DNA of 64,000 bases from an uncultured Gemmatimonadales bacterium. Its GTDB lineage: Bacteria; Gemmatimonadota; Gemmatimonadetes; JACCXV01; JAHWKZ01. Location of the stretch: positions 17,443 to 81,442 of the forward strand of contig CAMYLR010000029.1 in NCBI GenBank assembly GCA_947259315.1, read 5' to 3'. Positions within the stretch are counted from its first letter, which is position 1, and the number at the start of each line of letters is the position of its first letter. This document shows, piece by piece, positions 36,827 to 45,273 of the stretch. A program made the translations under genes and the position numbers. Below the pieces are notes generated by a model. It ran no database searches. It saw nothing but the letters and a program-made list of their open reading frames with translations, and was not told the origin of the DNA.

Positions 36827-36890
36827 CGGCCCTTGAAAATGGACCTGCGATCAGGCCCGTGCCATGTGACCGGCGTCCGTGCGCGCCGCA

Positions 36891-37961
36891 TTACCGCGGC
36901 TCGATCTCTTGCATCTCGGCGAGACGCTCCCACTCTGCCAGGCCGGGCTCGCCGCCAGGTACGCTCAGAATCCGCTCGAGCAGCTCGACATCGTCGGGCA
37001 GAAGCCCAGCCGGAACGAGACGCGGCGTGAGCACCGCCCACCGGGGATCGGCATCAAACGCGCGCTCAAAACGCGCTAGGCTTTCCTCGACCCGCCCTTC
37101 GCCGGCCAGTGTGACGCCGGCCCAGTACACCATCTCGGCACTTTCCGGGACCATCTCGGCAGCACGGTTGTAGTGTTCGACCGCCGCTCCCACGTTTACG
37201 TCGCTCATCGCCTCGTCGCCGGCGTTCATCTCGCGATAGGCGCGCGCCAAATGCAACAACCGGCGCAATTCGACCAGCGGGCGCTCGTGATCTTCGACCC
37301 GCAGATCGAACGTGCGATCGACCCACGGCCGGCCGGTCGGCTCGCCCGAGACCACCAACAGCGCGGCCGATTGCCGGCCCCGGATATCGCCGCCCTCGGC
37401 CTCGGCTGCTTCGAGCGCTACCAACAGACGTTCCGCCAGGTCACCCTCGGCGTTCTCGAACGCGTTCGCCATCGCCGGCCACACGGTCGGGTGCTCCATC
37501 AAGTTGGCCTGCACGCTGTAGTTCTTCCCGGTTTGATGCCCGGCAGCGATGATCGCGTTCGCACCGGTGTGCGCGGCTACGTTGCCGCTGGCGTCGATCA
37601 TCGCCACCTGTCGCACCTCGGGGTGAGCGTCCGACTCGACCAAACCGCTCAGCGCTTCGGTTGCCGACTTGCCGGCCCGCATCAAGTCGAGTCCTAACGG
37701 ACCGTACGACGGATCCACAAACGACTGGGTCGCCACCGCCCCCACGCCGGCTTCGGCCCACGGCACGATCGGCCCGACGCTGAACCAATGCGATTGCACC
37801 GCGACTCCCAGCTCACCGGTTCCCGGATCCCGAGCCACGATCGAGTACGTCGCCACCGGACGCAGTGAGCGATCACCCGCCGACGCGTTTTGTCCACTGA
37901 CAGCGCTCGCAGCAAACGGCGCGACCAGCGCAGCAGCGGTAGTCAATAGCGTGCGCACCAT
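36891..37961 (-). CDS. Exported DUF1028 protein with TPR-like tail
   Basis: The 356-residue product has a signal peptide (cleaved near AVSGQ) and the DUF1028 domain, an Ntn-hydrolase-like fold: ATYSIVARDPGTGELGVAVQ, SHWFSVGPIVPWAEAGVGAV and TGANAIIAAGHQTGKNYSVQ. The C-terminal 100 residues form helical repeats of TPR type (NRAAEMVPESAEMVYWAGVT, ESLARFERAFDADPRWAVLT). Family members are suspected amidases or peptidases of the envelope, without a known substrate. It lies 14 bp behind the amidase gene in the same transcript, which fits a cell-wall role. Confidence 0.88.
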   Translation of the reverse strand: MVRTLLTTAAALVAPFAASAVSGQNASAGDRSLRPVATYSIVARDPGTGELGVAVQSHWFSVGPIVPWAEAGVGAVATQSFVDPSYGPLGLDLMRAGKSATEALSGLVESDAHPEVRQVAMIDASGNVAAHTGANAIIAAGHQTGKNYSVQANLMEHPTVWPAMANAFENAEGDLAERLLVALEAAEAEGGDIRGRQSAALLVVSGEPTGRPWVDRTFDLRVEDHERPLVELRRLLHLARAYREMNAGDEAMSDVNVGAAVEHYNRAAEMVPESAEMVYWAGVTLAGEGRVEESLARFERAFDADPRWAVLTPRLVPAGLLPDDVELLERILSVPGGEPGLAEWERLAEMQEIEPR

Positions 37962-37975
37962 TTCGTCCTCCTGTT

Positions 37976-39718
37976 CTATCGGTCTCTGCTCTCCAGGAAC
38001 CGTTCGATCCCATCCGCCACCGCAGTGGCGATGCGGCGCTGGAACGAGGTCGTTCTGAGCAGCGCCTCCTGTTCAGGTATCATCATGAACGCCCCCTCGA
38101 CCAACACCGACACCATCTCGTTCATCCGCAATACCGCCAAGTTTCCGTGGTTAACCCCGAAATCAGGCAGCTCGGTCTTGATCCGCAGCTCGCGCTGAAT
38201 CGCCTCGGCCAGTGGTCGGCTCTGGGGATAGTAGAAGTACGTCGACGTGCCGTTGTTGACGAACGGGTTCACACCATCGGGAAGAGCATTGTTGTGGATC
38301 GAGACGAAGACCTCTCCACCCATCTGAGTGGCGATCGAGGTGCGATCGTACAGACCGAGCGTCGAGTCCGGCGTGGCCCGGGTGATCACCACCTCGGCGC
38401 CGCGGGTTTCGAGGATCTCGGCCAACTCGAGCGCTATCGCGAGGTTGGCTTCGCGTTCCTCTAGCCCCGTCGGTCCGACCGCCCCGGGGTCTTGGTCGGC
38501 GTCGAGTTTGATGTCGAGCCGGTACACGCCACGAGCTGGCTGGCTCCAGTCGATCGATTCGATCATCGGATCGTCGGTGTAACGCGCCCAGTCGGTGTCC
38601 GACGTCGCGCCGTAGATCGAAACCGCGTACCGAACCGGGTCGAGCCGCTGCTCGACCCGAAACGGCAGCCGGCTGGTGAGCGGGACGACGATCTCACTCC
38701 AGTCACCGCGAATGCGCGTCCGCACGACCGTCACCACGCTGTGCGGCCTTGGCGCGTCGATCTCGATCGTCTCAGCCGCCGCGACCCAGGCGCTGTGGCC
38801 CGACCCGAGAGCGATCTCCCGTTGATCGCCATGGCGCCGACCGAGCGTGGCTAGCGTGCCGTTTGGCAGCAACATCGTGTACCCCTGGCCCGGCCCCGCG
38901 CGGGCCACCACCCGACCGTCGGTCCGACCCGTGCCAGCGGTGTCATCGTCGAGCACCGCCACTCGGATGTCGGTCGGATCGAGGTAATCAACCGTCGTGA
39001 CCGGCACTGATCGGATCGAGCCGTCGGCCGACTCCAGGTCGAGGAACAACGAGTCCGAAAGCGACCCGCTGATTCGCAGATACACATCGCCGGCGTAACT
39101 GAGCCAACGGTCTTCTCGCGTAGCCTCTGGCGCGGCACCGTCGACCGGTTGGGCCGAGCCGAACACCTGCCGTCCCGTATTGCCAGACCACGACCGCTCG
39201 GGAATCAACATCGTTTCACGCCCACCGATCCGGGCCGCCACACGTAGGTCAGGCGCCGCGACAACGCCGACCCTCAACGTGTCGCCCGCGTACGCCTCCA
39301 CTGGACCGACCGGGGTGATCGTCTCCGGCCGGTAGCCGAGCTCGGAATCGCCTGGCGTACCGGTTGGGGGTGGGACCCAGACCGTGTGTGATATCGTGGT
39401 TTCACGCTCGCCGGCGATCGCGCGGACCGAAAACGTGAACGAGTCGGGCTCAATCGGAACAAAGGCCAACCACCCGCCCGCCGGATGGACCTCCACCGGG
39501 TTGCCGTTCACGCTCAGCTGTACAGCACTCCCCGGCGCGCCTTCCACCCGGCCGAACACAAACGTAGAGTCCGAGGCGGTCAGCGCCTGGCCGGCGGCCG
39601 GATACTGAACGTGAACGAGCAGCGAATCTTGGAGTTGGGCGGCGGCCGCGGGAGTCGGGGTCGCGGCCGCGAGCAGCACCACGAGCGACACCGGGGAACG
39701 CCCCGGGAGAAGCCTCAT
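37976..39718 (-). CDS. N-acetylmuramoyl-L-alanine amidase-like protein lacking the first zinc motif
   Basis: The 580-residue protein has a signal peptide (cleaved near TPAAAAQ), a long beta-rich N-terminal part and a C-terminal Amidase_3 domain. That domain keeps EREANLAIALELAEIL (second ligand Glu), VSIHNNALPDG (His) and VLVEGAFMM (catalytic Glu). The usual segment with the first ligand, GHGG preceded by a short linker, is missing: GVYRLDIKLDADQ runs directly into DPGAVGPTGLEE. About 30 residues seem to have been lost in frame. It may be inactive, altered or an assembly error. It is the first gene of the run with DUF1028, glyS, phhB and DUF885. Confidence 0.85.
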   Translation of the reverse strand: MRLLPGRSPVSLVVLLAAATPTPAAAAQLQDSLLVHVQYPAAGQALTASDSTFVFGRVEGAPGSAVQLSVNGNPVEVHPAGGWLAFVPIEPDSFTFSVRAIAGERETTISHTVWVPPPTGTPGDSELGYRPETITPVGPVEAYAGDTLRVGVVAAPDLRVAARIGGRETMLIPERSWSGNTGRQVFGSAQPVDGAAPEATREDRWLSYAGDVYLRISGSLSDSLFLDLESADGSIRSVPVTTVDYLDPTDIRVAVLDDDTAGTGRTDGRVVARAGPGQGYTMLLPNGTLATLGRRHGDQREIALGSGHSAWVAAAETIEIDAPRPHSVVTVVRTRIRGDWSEIVVPLTSRLPFRVEQRLDPVRYAVSIYGATSDTDWARYTDDPMIESIDWSQPARGVYRLDIKLDADQDPGAVGPTGLEEREANLAIALELAEILETRGAEVVITRATPDSTLGLYDRTSIATQMGGEVFVSIHNNALPDGVNPFVNNGTSTYFYYPQSRPLAEAIQRELRIKTELPDFGVNHGNLAVLRMNEMVSVLVEGAFMMIPEQEALLRTTSFQRRIATAVADGIERFLESRDR

Positions 39719-39801
39719 GAGTGGGAAAGCTAGCCCCCGGCTCTGGCCGGCTCAACGAAACGCCATTGATCGTTCGTTGCCCCGGGGTCGTCGTACAGTA
39801 G

Positions 39802-41025
39802 ATGAACCATCGAGCCCATCCCTCAGCTCTGCTGGCAGCGATCACGCTCCTCGCCGCGCTGCGACCGTTCGACGCCCAAACCGAACAACACTCGAGCCCG
39901 CAGTTCGCCACGGCCGACTTGGCCTTCGTCGACGTGAACGTGGTTCCGATGGACACCCGGCGAGTGCTCCGCCACCAGACCGTCCTCATCGAGGGTGATC
40001 GGATCACCGCCCTCGGCCCAGCGGACGGGATCGAAGTCCCCGCCGGAGCGACGATCGTCGAGGGCAACGGGCGGTACCTCATGCCGGGACTGGCCGACAT
40101 GCACGTGCACCTCGATCGCGAAGACTTGCGCGCTTACGTCGATCACGGAATCACCACGGTCCGCAACATGTGGGGGTTCCCGGACGTCCAAGCGATGCAG
40201 CGCGAGATCGCCGCGGGTGAGCTGCTCGGTCCAACGATCCACTCGATCAGCCCCGGTCTGGACGGCACCCCACCCAAGTGGCCGCTGACCCAGCTCGTGC
40301 TCGAGCCGTCCCACGCCGACAGCGTGGTCGGCGTCCAGTACGACAGCGGCTGGCGAACGCTCAAGCTGTATCAGGACCTCCACCGGGACGTGTACGACGC
40401 GATTATCGCGGCGGCCCGAACCCGGGGGATGGATTACGTCGGCCATGTCCCCACTCGAGTCGGGCTCACTCACGTGCTCGACTCGGGTCAACGGTCGATC
40501 GAGCACCTCGGCGGCTACGCAAACGAGCTGGGCGGCGCCGGCGGTTGGTGGATGTCGATCAACGAAGATCGATTGCCGTTCGTCGTCGCTCACACCCGAC
40601 AGGCAGGTACTTGGAACTGTCCGACGATGGCGATTTTCGCCGAGATCGCCAAGCGTCGCCCGCGAGATGTCGCCGATCGACAGATCGCGAACCGCCGCCG
40701 GGTCGTCAAAGCGCTCCACCACGGCGGGGCACAACTCCTTATTGGCACCGACTCGGGGATCGATATCGTGGCCCCAGGCAGCTCGATTCACGACGAGCTG
40801 GCCGAGTTCGCGGCCGCCGGGCTGTCGCCCTACGAGGTGCTCCGGATCGCCACCGTCGAGGCGGCCGAGTTTCTCGGCCACGCTGACGAGTTCGGAACGG
40901 TCGAGGTAGGGCGCCGAGCGGATCTGCTGCTGGTAGACACCAATCCACTAGACGACGTGGCGGCGCTGAGGGGGCTGAGGGGCGTCGTCCTGCGCGGCAC
41001 CTGGAGGCCAGGCCCAGCCCAGTAG
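39802..41025 (+). CDS. Exported amidohydrolase
   Basis: The 407-residue protein has a signal peptide (cleaved near LRPFDAQ) and an amidohydrolase TIM barrel. Metal-site motifs are GLADMHVHLDRED, LKLYQDL (probably the carbamylated lysine), GHVPTRVG, SIEHLGG and LIGTDSGIDI. The C-terminal part is the usual small beta sandwich (GRRADLLLVDTNPL). Close relatives are imidazolonepropionase-like or Xaa-Pro dipeptidase-like enzymes of the periplasm. The substrate is not predictable. It is divergent from the amidase gene across 83 bp. Confidence 0.88.
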   Translation: MNHRAHPSALLAAITLLAALRPFDAQTEQHSSPQFATADLAFVDVNVVPMDTRRVLRHQTVLIEGDRITALGPADGIEVPAGATIVEGNGRYLMPGLADMHVHLDREDLRAYVDHGITTVRNMWGFPDVQAMQREIAAGELLGPTIHSISPGLDGTPPKWPLTQLVLEPSHADSVVGVQYDSGWRTLKLYQDLHRDVYDAIIAAARTRGMDYVGHVPTRVGLTHVLDSGQRSIEHLGGYANELGGAGGWWMSINEDRLPFVVAHTRQAGTWNCPTMAIFAEIAKRRPRDVADRQIANRRRVVKALHHGGAQLLIGTDSGIDIVAPGSSIHDELAEFAAAGLSPYEVLRIATVEAAEFLGHADEFGTVEVGRRADLLLVDTNPLDDVAALRGLRGVVLRGTWRPGPAQ

Positions 41026-41062
41026 CTTCGAGCCTGTCGCTTCCCCGCCAATCAGGTTATTC

Positions 41063-43180
41063 ATGTCACGCGATCGCCGTAAACGATTACCGACCCAACC
41101 GAGCCCAACGGTCATGACGCAAGCCAGCGAAAAGACCCTCTACGACTACCAGCGCCTGTTCGAACGGGTGCCGGACGGCGTCTATCAAACCACCCCCGAA
41201 GGCCGAATCGTGGCCGCCAATCCGGCTCTACTCAACATGCTCGGTTACGACACCCTGGAAGAGCTCAAAGAGATCGACATCGCCACTACTCTCTACGTCG
41301 ACCCCGCCGCCAGAGAGGCGTGGGGACAACAACTCGAGAGCGACGGCAAAGTGCACAACATGGAGATTGTCTTAAGGCGCAGAGACGGAACTCGTATCGT
41401 CGTGCTTGACAACGCCGTTGTCGTCACAGACGACAACGGAGACGCGCTCTTCTACGAGGGAACGCTCACCGACATTACGACGCGCAAACAGGCCGAAGAA
41501 GAGTTGCGCAGGAGCGAGAAGAGATTCCGGGATCTATTCGAGGCTTCCCCTGACCCGATTTTCGTCGAGGATCCAGATGGAAACGTTTTGGACGCAAACC
41601 CGGCCGCTACCGAGCTACAGGGCATCGACAGGGAGACGCTGATCGGCATGAATATCTCCGAGCTCGTGCCGCCCGAGTACGTCGAGTTCGCGCAGGACCA
41701 CCATCGTCGACTGGTGGAAGGCGAGGTAGAGCAGATCGAAGGCTTCACGTGGGCCGCCGATGGCCGCGCCATCCCGGTCGAAATACGGGCCAGACCACTG
41801 GAGTACCGTGGGCAACGAGCGGTGTTGGTCCACGTTCGTGATGTCACCGAGCGGAGAGAGCAGCAAAAGCGGCTTGAGCAGCTGGCCCAGTTCGACGCGC
41901 TGACCGGGCTACCCAACCGGTTCCTCTTCGAGGACCGTTTGAATCAAGCCGTTCTTGGGACGCGGCGGACGGGCGAACGAATCGCGCTCCACTACCTCGA
42001 CCTCGACGAGTTCAAGCAAGTCAACGATACCCTCGGCCACCCGATCGGCGACAAGCTGCTCAAAGCGGTCGGCCATCGACTCAACAACCTCGTTCGCGAA
42101 ACCGACACCGTGGCTCGTCTGGGCGGCGATGAGTTCGCCATCATACAGACTGACATTCACGGTGCCACGGGAGCGAGCGCGTTCGCCCTGCGGATCCAGG
42201 AAGCGATGATCGCGCCGTTCACCATCAGCGAGAATGAGATCCACACCAGCACGAGCATCGGCATCACCGTTTCTTCACCTGGAGACGAGCCGAGCGAGTT
42301 GTTGCTGCAAGCCGACCGCGCGTTGTACAAGGCCAAAGAGCGAGGTCGGCAGCGGTTTCATTTTCACAATCAGGAGCTGGCCGAGGAGGTCGAGCGGTAT
42401 GTATCGATCCGCAGGGATCTCCGAGATGCGGTTAGCCGTGACGAGTTTTTCCTCGAATATCAACCGCAGATCGATCTCAGAACCGGTGGGATCGTTGGTT
42501 CGGAGGCGCTCGTTCGCTGGCAACATCCGAAACGCGGGAGACTGCCCCCGGGCGAGTTCATCCCGGTTACCGAGAACACGGGCCTCATCAGCGCCATCGG
42601 CGAGTGGGTGCTCCAAGAAGCGTGTCGGCAGCGTCGTGAATGGTGCGACCGCGGTCTGACAAAGGTCCCGGTGGGGGTCAACCTGTCCGCGGTGCAGTTC
42701 AGGGACCCCCGGTTCAGCGACAAACTCCAAACCTTGCTCGAGTCCACCGGCGTGAGACCCGATCTGCTCGAGCTCGAGCTCACCGAGACGATCCTCATGC
42801 AGGGGTCCTCGGCTATCCAGCGTGCGCTCACGCACTCCGACAAGAGCGGCATCTCGATCGCTATCGATGACTTCGGTACCGGGTACTCGTCCCTTCAGTA
42901 CCTGCGCGAGTTTCCGGTACGCCGGCTCAAGATCGCGATGGAGTTCGTTCAGGGCGTGACCGAGGATCCCGACGATGCAGCCATCGTTGCGGCGGTGATC
43001 AGCCTTGGACACGAGTTGGGGATAAGGGTCATCGCCGAGGGTGTCGAGACGGAAGAGCAGGTCGAGTTCTTGAAGGCCCACGGCTGCGATGACGCCCAGG
43101 GGTTCTACTTCGGCCGCCCTCTCGCCGCGGAGGCATTCGCCGAGCGCCTCAACCATCTCTCAGGACGTCAAGTTCCGTAG
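41063..43180 (+). CDS. PAS-PAS-GGDEF-EAL protein, c-di-GMP turnover
   Basis: The 705-residue protein has no signal or membrane helix. Two PAS domains (about 25-140 and 150-265) are followed by a GGDEF domain with the active site GGDEF (354-358), the metal Asp in LDLDEFK (313) and an intact RxxD inhibitory site RETD (345-348). The EAL domain starts with SEALVRW (481-483) and keeps VNLSAVQF, ELTETIL, DDFGTGYSS, the lysine of LKIA, AEGVETEEQ and AQGFYFGRP. The usual LKID has Ala for Asp, which is not one of the catalytic residues I know. Both activities seem possible. It lies directly upstream of a c-di-GMP riboswitch. Confidence 0.95.
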   Translation: MSRDRRKRLPTQPSPTVMTQASEKTLYDYQRLFERVPDGVYQTTPEGRIVAANPALLNMLGYDTLEELKEIDIATTLYVDPAAREAWGQQLESDGKVHNMEIVLRRRDGTRIVVLDNAVVVTDDNGDALFYEGTLTDITTRKQAEEELRRSEKRFRDLFEASPDPIFVEDPDGNVLDANPAATELQGIDRETLIGMNISELVPPEYVEFAQDHHRRLVEGEVEQIEGFTWAADGRAIPVEIRARPLEYRGQRAVLVHVRDVTERREQQKRLEQLAQFDALTGLPNRFLFEDRLNQAVLGTRRTGERIALHYLDLDEFKQVNDTLGHPIGDKLLKAVGHRLNNLVRETDTVARLGGDEFAIIQTDIHGATGASAFALRIQEAMIAPFTISENEIHTSTSIGITVSSPGDEPSELLLQADRALYKAKERGRQRFHFHNQELAEEVERYVSIRRDLRDAVSRDEFFLEYQPQIDLRTGGIVGSEALVRWQHPKRGRLPPGEFIPVTENTGLISAIGEWVLQEACRQRREWCDRGLTKVPVGVNLSAVQFRDPRFSDKLQTLLESTGVRPDLLELELTETILMQGSSAIQRALTHSDKSGISIAIDDFGTGYSSLQYLREFPVRRLKIAMEFVQGVTEDPDDAAIVAAVISLGHELGIRVIAEGVETEEQVEFLKAHGCDDAQGFYFGRPLAAEAFAERLNHLSGRQVP

Positions 43181-43409
43181 GAATGAACTCTCTTTCCACG
43201 TCGTCTGCAAGGCAAAATCTCAAAACGATAGGCAACACTTTTCCAACCTTGTAGGTAACGGTTTTCCGTTGCGTAGGAACCCGGTCTCCACTCGGTAACC
43301 CCTACGCCCCTGAGCGGCGCCTCTCATGTCCTCTCCATTCCCACCCCCCTACCACCACTGGCACACCCGTTGCCTTGTCCAAGGGCACTTCCCCCGACCA
43401 AATAGCCCC
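43181..43409 (+). other. Leader region before the riboswitch, with two hairpins
   Basis: Nothing coding is seen in these 229 bases. AACGG-TTTT-CCGTT (43257-43270) and GCGTAGG (43271-43277) with CCTACGC (43301-43307) are two adjacent inverted repeats. After them the sequence is pyrimidine-rich. The region may hold the 3' end of the GGDEF-EAL transcript and a promoter for the riboswitch transcript, but I cannot point to a convincing -35/-10 pair. The hairpins lack a long T-run on the plus strand. Confidence 0.4.
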
Positions 43410-43502
43410 TCGGTCCAGGGCAAACCCCGCGAGAGCGGGCGACGCAAAGCCACGGATCCTCACTGCAACAGCAGCGGACAGCCGGGCTACCCGAAAAACC
43501 GA
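43410..43502 (+). promoter_or_regulatory. Cyclic di-GMP-I riboswitch (GEMM)
   Basis: The sequence holds the signature pieces of the class I c-di-GMP riboswitch in order: CCAGGGCAAACC, a stem closed by a GAGA tetraloop (CCCGC-GAGA-GCGGG), GACGCAAAGCC, a variable stem, and the 3' piece ACAGCCGGGCTACC. TCGGT (43410-43414) can pair with ACCGA (43498-43502) to close the element. The GNRA tetraloop and the GCAAAGCC segment match the known aptamer, which uses a tetraloop-receptor contact. The piece AGGGCAAA has G where the cGAMP-binding variant has A, to my knowledge. It precedes the TPR gene at 43557. Confidence 0.92.
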
Positions 43503-43506
43503 AACA

Positions 43507-43550
43507 CCTCGCATGCGCCAGCCGATTCTGAAGGCGCAGAACCGAGGAGG
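43507..43550 (+). promoter_or_regulatory. Riboswitch expression platform covering the Shine-Dalgarno
   Basis: Right after the aptamer, CCTCG (43507-43511) can pair with CGAGG (43543-43547), and TGCGCC (43514-43519) with GGCGCA (43533-43538). Together they form an extended hairpin. The right arm contains most of GAGGAGG (43544-43550), the Shine-Dalgarno of the ATG at 43557. Formation of this hairpin would block translation, so ligand binding probably controls ribosome access. No T-run follows, which argues against a transcriptional terminator. Confidence 0.65.
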
Positions 43551-43556
43551 CATTGG

Positions 43557-44654
43557 ATGGAAGTTTTGCCAGCGAACCCTGCTGCGCCTTCAGACGATCC
43601 AAGCGACACCATGGGTGGATCGCAACCGTTCATGCTCGTACAGATGGCTATGGCCAAGGCCGATGCCCTGACGCGCGCGCAACGGTGGGATGCCGCCCTG
43701 GATGCCTACGGAGATGCCATACGGCTCGCCGGGGACGACGGGCTCGGCCTTGCAACAAAGGCCGATGCTCATCGTGGCGCAGGGATCGTTCACATGCGGT
43801 GCAGCAACTGGGACGGGGCTGAATGTGAGCTACTGGAGAGTCAAGCGTTCGCGTCGCAGTTGAAGGACGACCGGCGGTTGGCTCTGGTCAAGAACGTCCG
43901 AGCCGCCGTCGCGTTCGAACGCGGCGATTGGCAGGACGCTCAGCAACTGTACCGAGCGGCGCGGGGACACGCGGCCGCCTCCGGCAGCACACGGCTTCTG
44001 GCCCAGATCGACAACAACGAAGGCGCGCTCTGGTCGGCACTCGGCCACCAGAAGCGGGCGGAGGCGTGCTTTAGGCGCGCCCTCGAGCTTTTTGAAGAGC
44101 TCGACAACCACCCGTGCGGCGCGCGCACACTCAACAACCTCGGCATCGCGCTGGTCGCGCAAGGTCGCCTCTGGGAGGCAGACAACGTCTACGACCGGGC
44201 GATGCGCGAGTGCAAGCGGCAAGGCGACAGAACCCTGGCCGCCGAGGTCATGCTCAACCGAGCGGACCTCGCGTACACCCGAGGCAACGAACATCAAGCT
44301 CAGTCGCTCGCGGACCGCGCACGCACGTTCGCAGAGCACTTGGAGAACGTCGTCGTACAGGCGAGCGCGCTCCGAATCTTGGGCGGTGTTTCTCGGGTCT
44401 CCGGAGATCTGAGGCTCGCCGAGCAACAAATCGAAACGGCCATTGAGCTTAGCCGGGGCGGAACAGCCCCGTTGAGCGAGGCCGAGGCATGGGCAGAGCT
44501 AGGCCTTCTGTTCATGGACCGACATGACCCACAACGAGCTGAGGACGCCTGGCGGCGGGCTCAGTCCATCTATCGTGACTTGGGGAACACGACCGAGGCT
44601 GATCGACTCGATCAGCAGATCGGTTCCTCCAAGAGACGGTCGGAGGCCGCATGA
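43557..44654 (+). CDS. TPR-repeat protein under riboswitch control
   Basis: The 365-residue protein starts at the ATG at 43557, six bases behind GAGGAGG. An upstream frame crosses the riboswitch and is rejected. It consists of tetratricopeptide-like helical repeats from about residue 25 to the end (for example AEACFRRALELFEELDNHPC, ARTLNNLGIALVAQGRL and AEDAWRRAQSIYRDLGN), with no signal peptide or enzymatic domain. Such proteins act as protein-binding scaffolds. Its repeats resemble those in the HD-GYP protein at the end of the cluster. The stop overlaps the first lipoprotein start (ATGA), so translation is coupled. Confidence 0.88.
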   Translation: MEVLPANPAAPSDDPSDTMGGSQPFMLVQMAMAKADALTRAQRWDAALDAYGDAIRLAGDDGLGLATKADAHRGAGIVHMRCSNWDGAECELLESQAFASQLKDDRRLALVKNVRAAVAFERGDWQDAQQLYRAARGHAAASGSTRLLAQIDNNEGALWSALGHQKRAEACFRRALELFEELDNHPCGARTLNNLGIALVAQGRLWEADNVYDRAMRECKRQGDRTLAAEVMLNRADLAYTRGNEHQAQSLADRARTFAEHLENVVVQASALRILGGVSRVSGDLRLAEQQIETAIELSRGGTAPLSEAEAWAELGLLFMDRHDPQRAEDAWRRAQSIYRDLGNTTEADRLDQQIGSSKRRSEAA

Positions 44655-45202
44655 CAAGCATCAAGAAGACTCATCGCGGTCAGCTCGTCGCGATCCTGGT
44701 TGCAGCGGTCGCCTTCTCTCTCACTGCGTGTGAGAGCGGAAATGGCCCCGTGGCTTTCGAGGATATCGACAACAGCCCGACCGTAACGATCAACGGCGTA
44801 CAGCTGCTGAAGGCTCCGGCCGGACTCCGGTTGGCTTCTTCGGCCAGCGCGCAGATGGACCAGAGCGGCGGCACCATCAATGTCGATGGTGCGTGGCTCA
44901 CCGTCCCATCGGGCGCGCTCAGCAGCAACACCACAATCACAATGGCCAACGGCAGTGACCTGTGGGCCTACGACTTTGGGCCCGAAGGCCTGACGTTCAA
45001 CTCTTCGGCAACGCTTACGGTCAAGATCACAGTGACCGAGCTGACCCAGCTGGGCGTTGACCCGAATGCTCTCGCAGTTGCTTACGCCACAAACGGCGGC
45101 AGCAACAACTGGCAGATCTTGGGTGGCAGCTACGACCCGATCAAGCAAGAGATCGATCTGCCGGTCGACCACTTCTCTGTCTACGCCTTGTGCGTCGAGT
45201 AA
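44651..45202 (+). CDS. Lipoprotein with ZU5-like domain and YALCVE end, member 1
   Basis: The 183-residue product has a lipoprotein signal with lipobox SLTAC (Cys27). Glu at +2 of the cysteine points to the outer membrane under the rule known for E. coli. The mature part is one beta-rich domain: TVTINGVQLLKAP, VPSGALSSNTTITMANGSD, LWAYDFGPEGLTFNSSATLT and LPVDHFSVYALCVE. The pattern resembles ZU5-type domains. The ATG overlaps the stop of the TPR gene. Function unknown. The C-terminal cysteine is shared by all six members. Confidence 0.85.
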   Translation: MTSIKKTHRGQLVAILVAAVAFSLTACESGNGPVAFEDIDNSPTVTINGVQLLKAPAGLRLASSASAQMDQSGGTINVDGAWLTVPSGALSSNTTITMANGSDLWAYDFGPEGLTFNSSATLTVKITVTELTQLGVDPNALAVAYATNGGSNNWQILGGSYDPIKQEIDLPVDHFSVYALCVE

Positions 45203-45273
45203 GGGAGGAGACGACGATGCGAGACTTTCACAATAGACCCAGCACCAACATCAAGGACTTGAGGAGGCATCAC

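Noticed and set aside
42900-42960. The EAL domain has LKIA in place of LKID, which might mean loss of phosphodiesterase activity.
   Set aside because: The catalytic lysine is kept and all other metal and catalytic residues are present. The changed Asp is not one of the catalytic residues I know, so inactivity is not supported.
43410-43502. The aptamer could be the cGAMP-binding variant of the GEMM class.
   Set aside because: The AGGGCAAA piece has G where the cGAMP class is known to have A, and the surrounding genes make or break c-di-GMP. Binding tests would be decisive.
43326-43556. The TPR gene frame is open upstream and could start at 43326.
   Set aside because: That stretch is the c-di-GMP riboswitch and its hairpin. 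The ATG at 43557 has a perfect Shine-Dalgarno sequence six bases before it.
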